A stretch of DNA of 20,041 nt, taken from positions 1 through 20,041 of IMG/VR virus record IMGVR_UViG_3300025238_000004; one strand, 5' to 3'. This DNA is from a virus. How positions within the stretch are numbered: the first letter of the stretch is position 1; each line of letters begins with the position of its first letter. Position numbers and translations under genes: made by a program. The notes below the pieces were generated by a model. That model made no database searches and had not been told where the DNA came from. It was given only the letters and a program-made list of their open reading frames with translations. Of the stretch, positions 19,444 through 20,041 are shown in pieces.

Positions 19444-20041
19444 CTTTCTTTTATATCCTCTAAACTTATATATAATGTCTCTTTTGATTTTTCGTGGATA
19501 ACAGGAAAAATTTCTACACCTAAAACCGTATCAATAGGCGAAGTATCCTGTGTTGCAAAAACTTTATCACCTTTCTGTGCAACTATATCTTCAGATTGTT
19601 TGCTTAAAATATCATTTTGAAGCATATATTCCCCTTTAGGTAATATCTCTCCAAACCCAATGACTTCTTCAGATACACTATCATCTATTTCATAATTTTC
19701 TTTTAAATATTCCAAAAATGTTTTTTCTATAAATCGGGGGTCTTCAAAATGTTCTTTAAATGTATCTTTAAGTAAAAATAATGCAGCTGCATATGTACCC
19801 ACTTTTGTCCTTAAACCAGGTACTTTCGCAAATATTTTTTTAATATTAAAAACAAGTTTATGTAAAATAGTATATGAATTTTTTAAATCTGAAGTTGTTA
19901 ACTCAACAGCAGGTTTAGATGAATTTAGTTTTCTAATTCTATTGCCTTTTTTATCAATAATACCAAATTTAAATGCATCTGATTTTTCGAATGAAGTCGT
20001 AAGTATTCTCAAAAAACGATATGCTACAAATAAATCAATTG
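19440..20041 (-). CDS. Conserved T4-like marine phage protein (5' end outside the window)
   Basis: At least 200 residues; the frame stays open to the right edge, reading IDLFVAYRFLRILTTSFEKS before continuing DAFKFGIIDKKGN. A TTG at 20012 could serve as a start, but the upstream residues LFVAYRFLRIL match what I know of this family in T4-like cyanophages, so the gene is taken as cut by the window. Other marks are YTILHKLVFNIKKIFAKVPG and KVGTYAAALFLLKDTFKEHF, then an acidic beta-rich C-terminal half (GEILPKGEYMLQND, PIDTVLGVEIFPVIHE). Function unknown; possibly a virion internal or assembly protein. Confidence 0.75.
   Translation of the reverse strand, partial: IDLFVAYRFLRILTTSFEKSDAFKFGIIDKKGNRIRKLNSSKPAVELTTSDLKNSYTILHKLVFNIKKIFAKVPGLRTKVGTYAAALFLLKDTFKEHFEDPRFIEKTFLEYLKENYEIDDSVSEEVIGFGEILPKGEYMLQNDILSKQSEDIVAQKGDKVFATQDTSPIDTVLGVEIFPVIHEKSKETLYISLEDIKER

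Noticed and set aside
1-20041. CRISPR arrays, insertion sequences, rRNA, introns or homing endonucleases
   Set aside because: No regularly spaced repeats, transposase or endonuclease signatures or split genes were seen in either strand.

Overview
The window looks like part of the genome of an AT-rich, T4-type marine myovirus. Every confidently called gene is on the minus strand, packed with short gaps or ATGA-type overlaps. The gene content is that of T4-like cyanophages and pelagiphages: gp32, gp59, gp33, RNase H, gp61 primase, PhoH, a PD-(D/E)XK exonuclease, a class II ribonucleotide reductase, a RuvC-like resolvase and a phage copy of ribosomal protein bS21. The base composition, bS21 and an alphaproteobacterial-type tmRNA together suggest an alphaproteobacterial host, most likely SAR11/Pelagibacter. 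That host assignment is inference.

Reading along the minus strand from the right edge: 20041-18255 holds three conserved but unassigned phage proteins, the first cut by the window edge. 18224-15636 is an envelope/lysis-like block: a possible 22-residue membrane peptide, a membrane coiled-coil protein followed by a proline-containing lipoprotein (spanin-like pair), a class 3 lipase, a small two-helix membrane protein and a tail-anchored coiled-coil protein. 15587-11616 holds primase gp61, adenosylcobalamin-dependent NrdJ, a RuvC-like nuclease and a small helical protein. 11549-8327 encodes two secreted, low-complexity proteins and a membrane coiled-coil protein. 8208-4095 holds small unassigned proteins, bS21, RNase H and a zinc metallopeptidase-like protein. 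4081-2493 holds a possible small ORF, PhoH and the exonuclease. 2489-2165 is an RNA block, and 2148-144 is gp33, gp59, a 58-aa gene and gp32, preserving the T4 order 32-59-33. At the left edge (1-102) the tail of a plus-strand gene converges on gp32 across a shared terminator.

The main discovery is at 2165-2374: a circularly permuted, two-piece tmRNA (ssrA), not a tRNA. The acceptor piece (T-arm, 3' acceptor strand) comes first, then a spacer of about 19 nt, then the coding piece (5' acceptor strand, GGATTCGA signature, tag frame ending DNFDYQLAA-stop). The two pieces rejoin through a 7-bp acceptor stem with the alanine-identity G3-U70 wobble and through two 7-bp P2 helices. A tRNA-Ala(UGC) lies immediately upstream, and a sigma70-like promoter and a T4-type late promoter both abut the tmRNA. 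With bS21 this makes a phage translation-control set: initiation (bS21), decoding (tRNA-Ala) and ribosome rescue/tagging (tmRNA).

Regulation can be read directly. Several near-perfect sigma70 promoters (TTGACA-16/17-TATAAT) precede small early-type genes, bS21 and gp32. TATAAATA octamers of the T4 late type precede others, which fits the presence of gp33.
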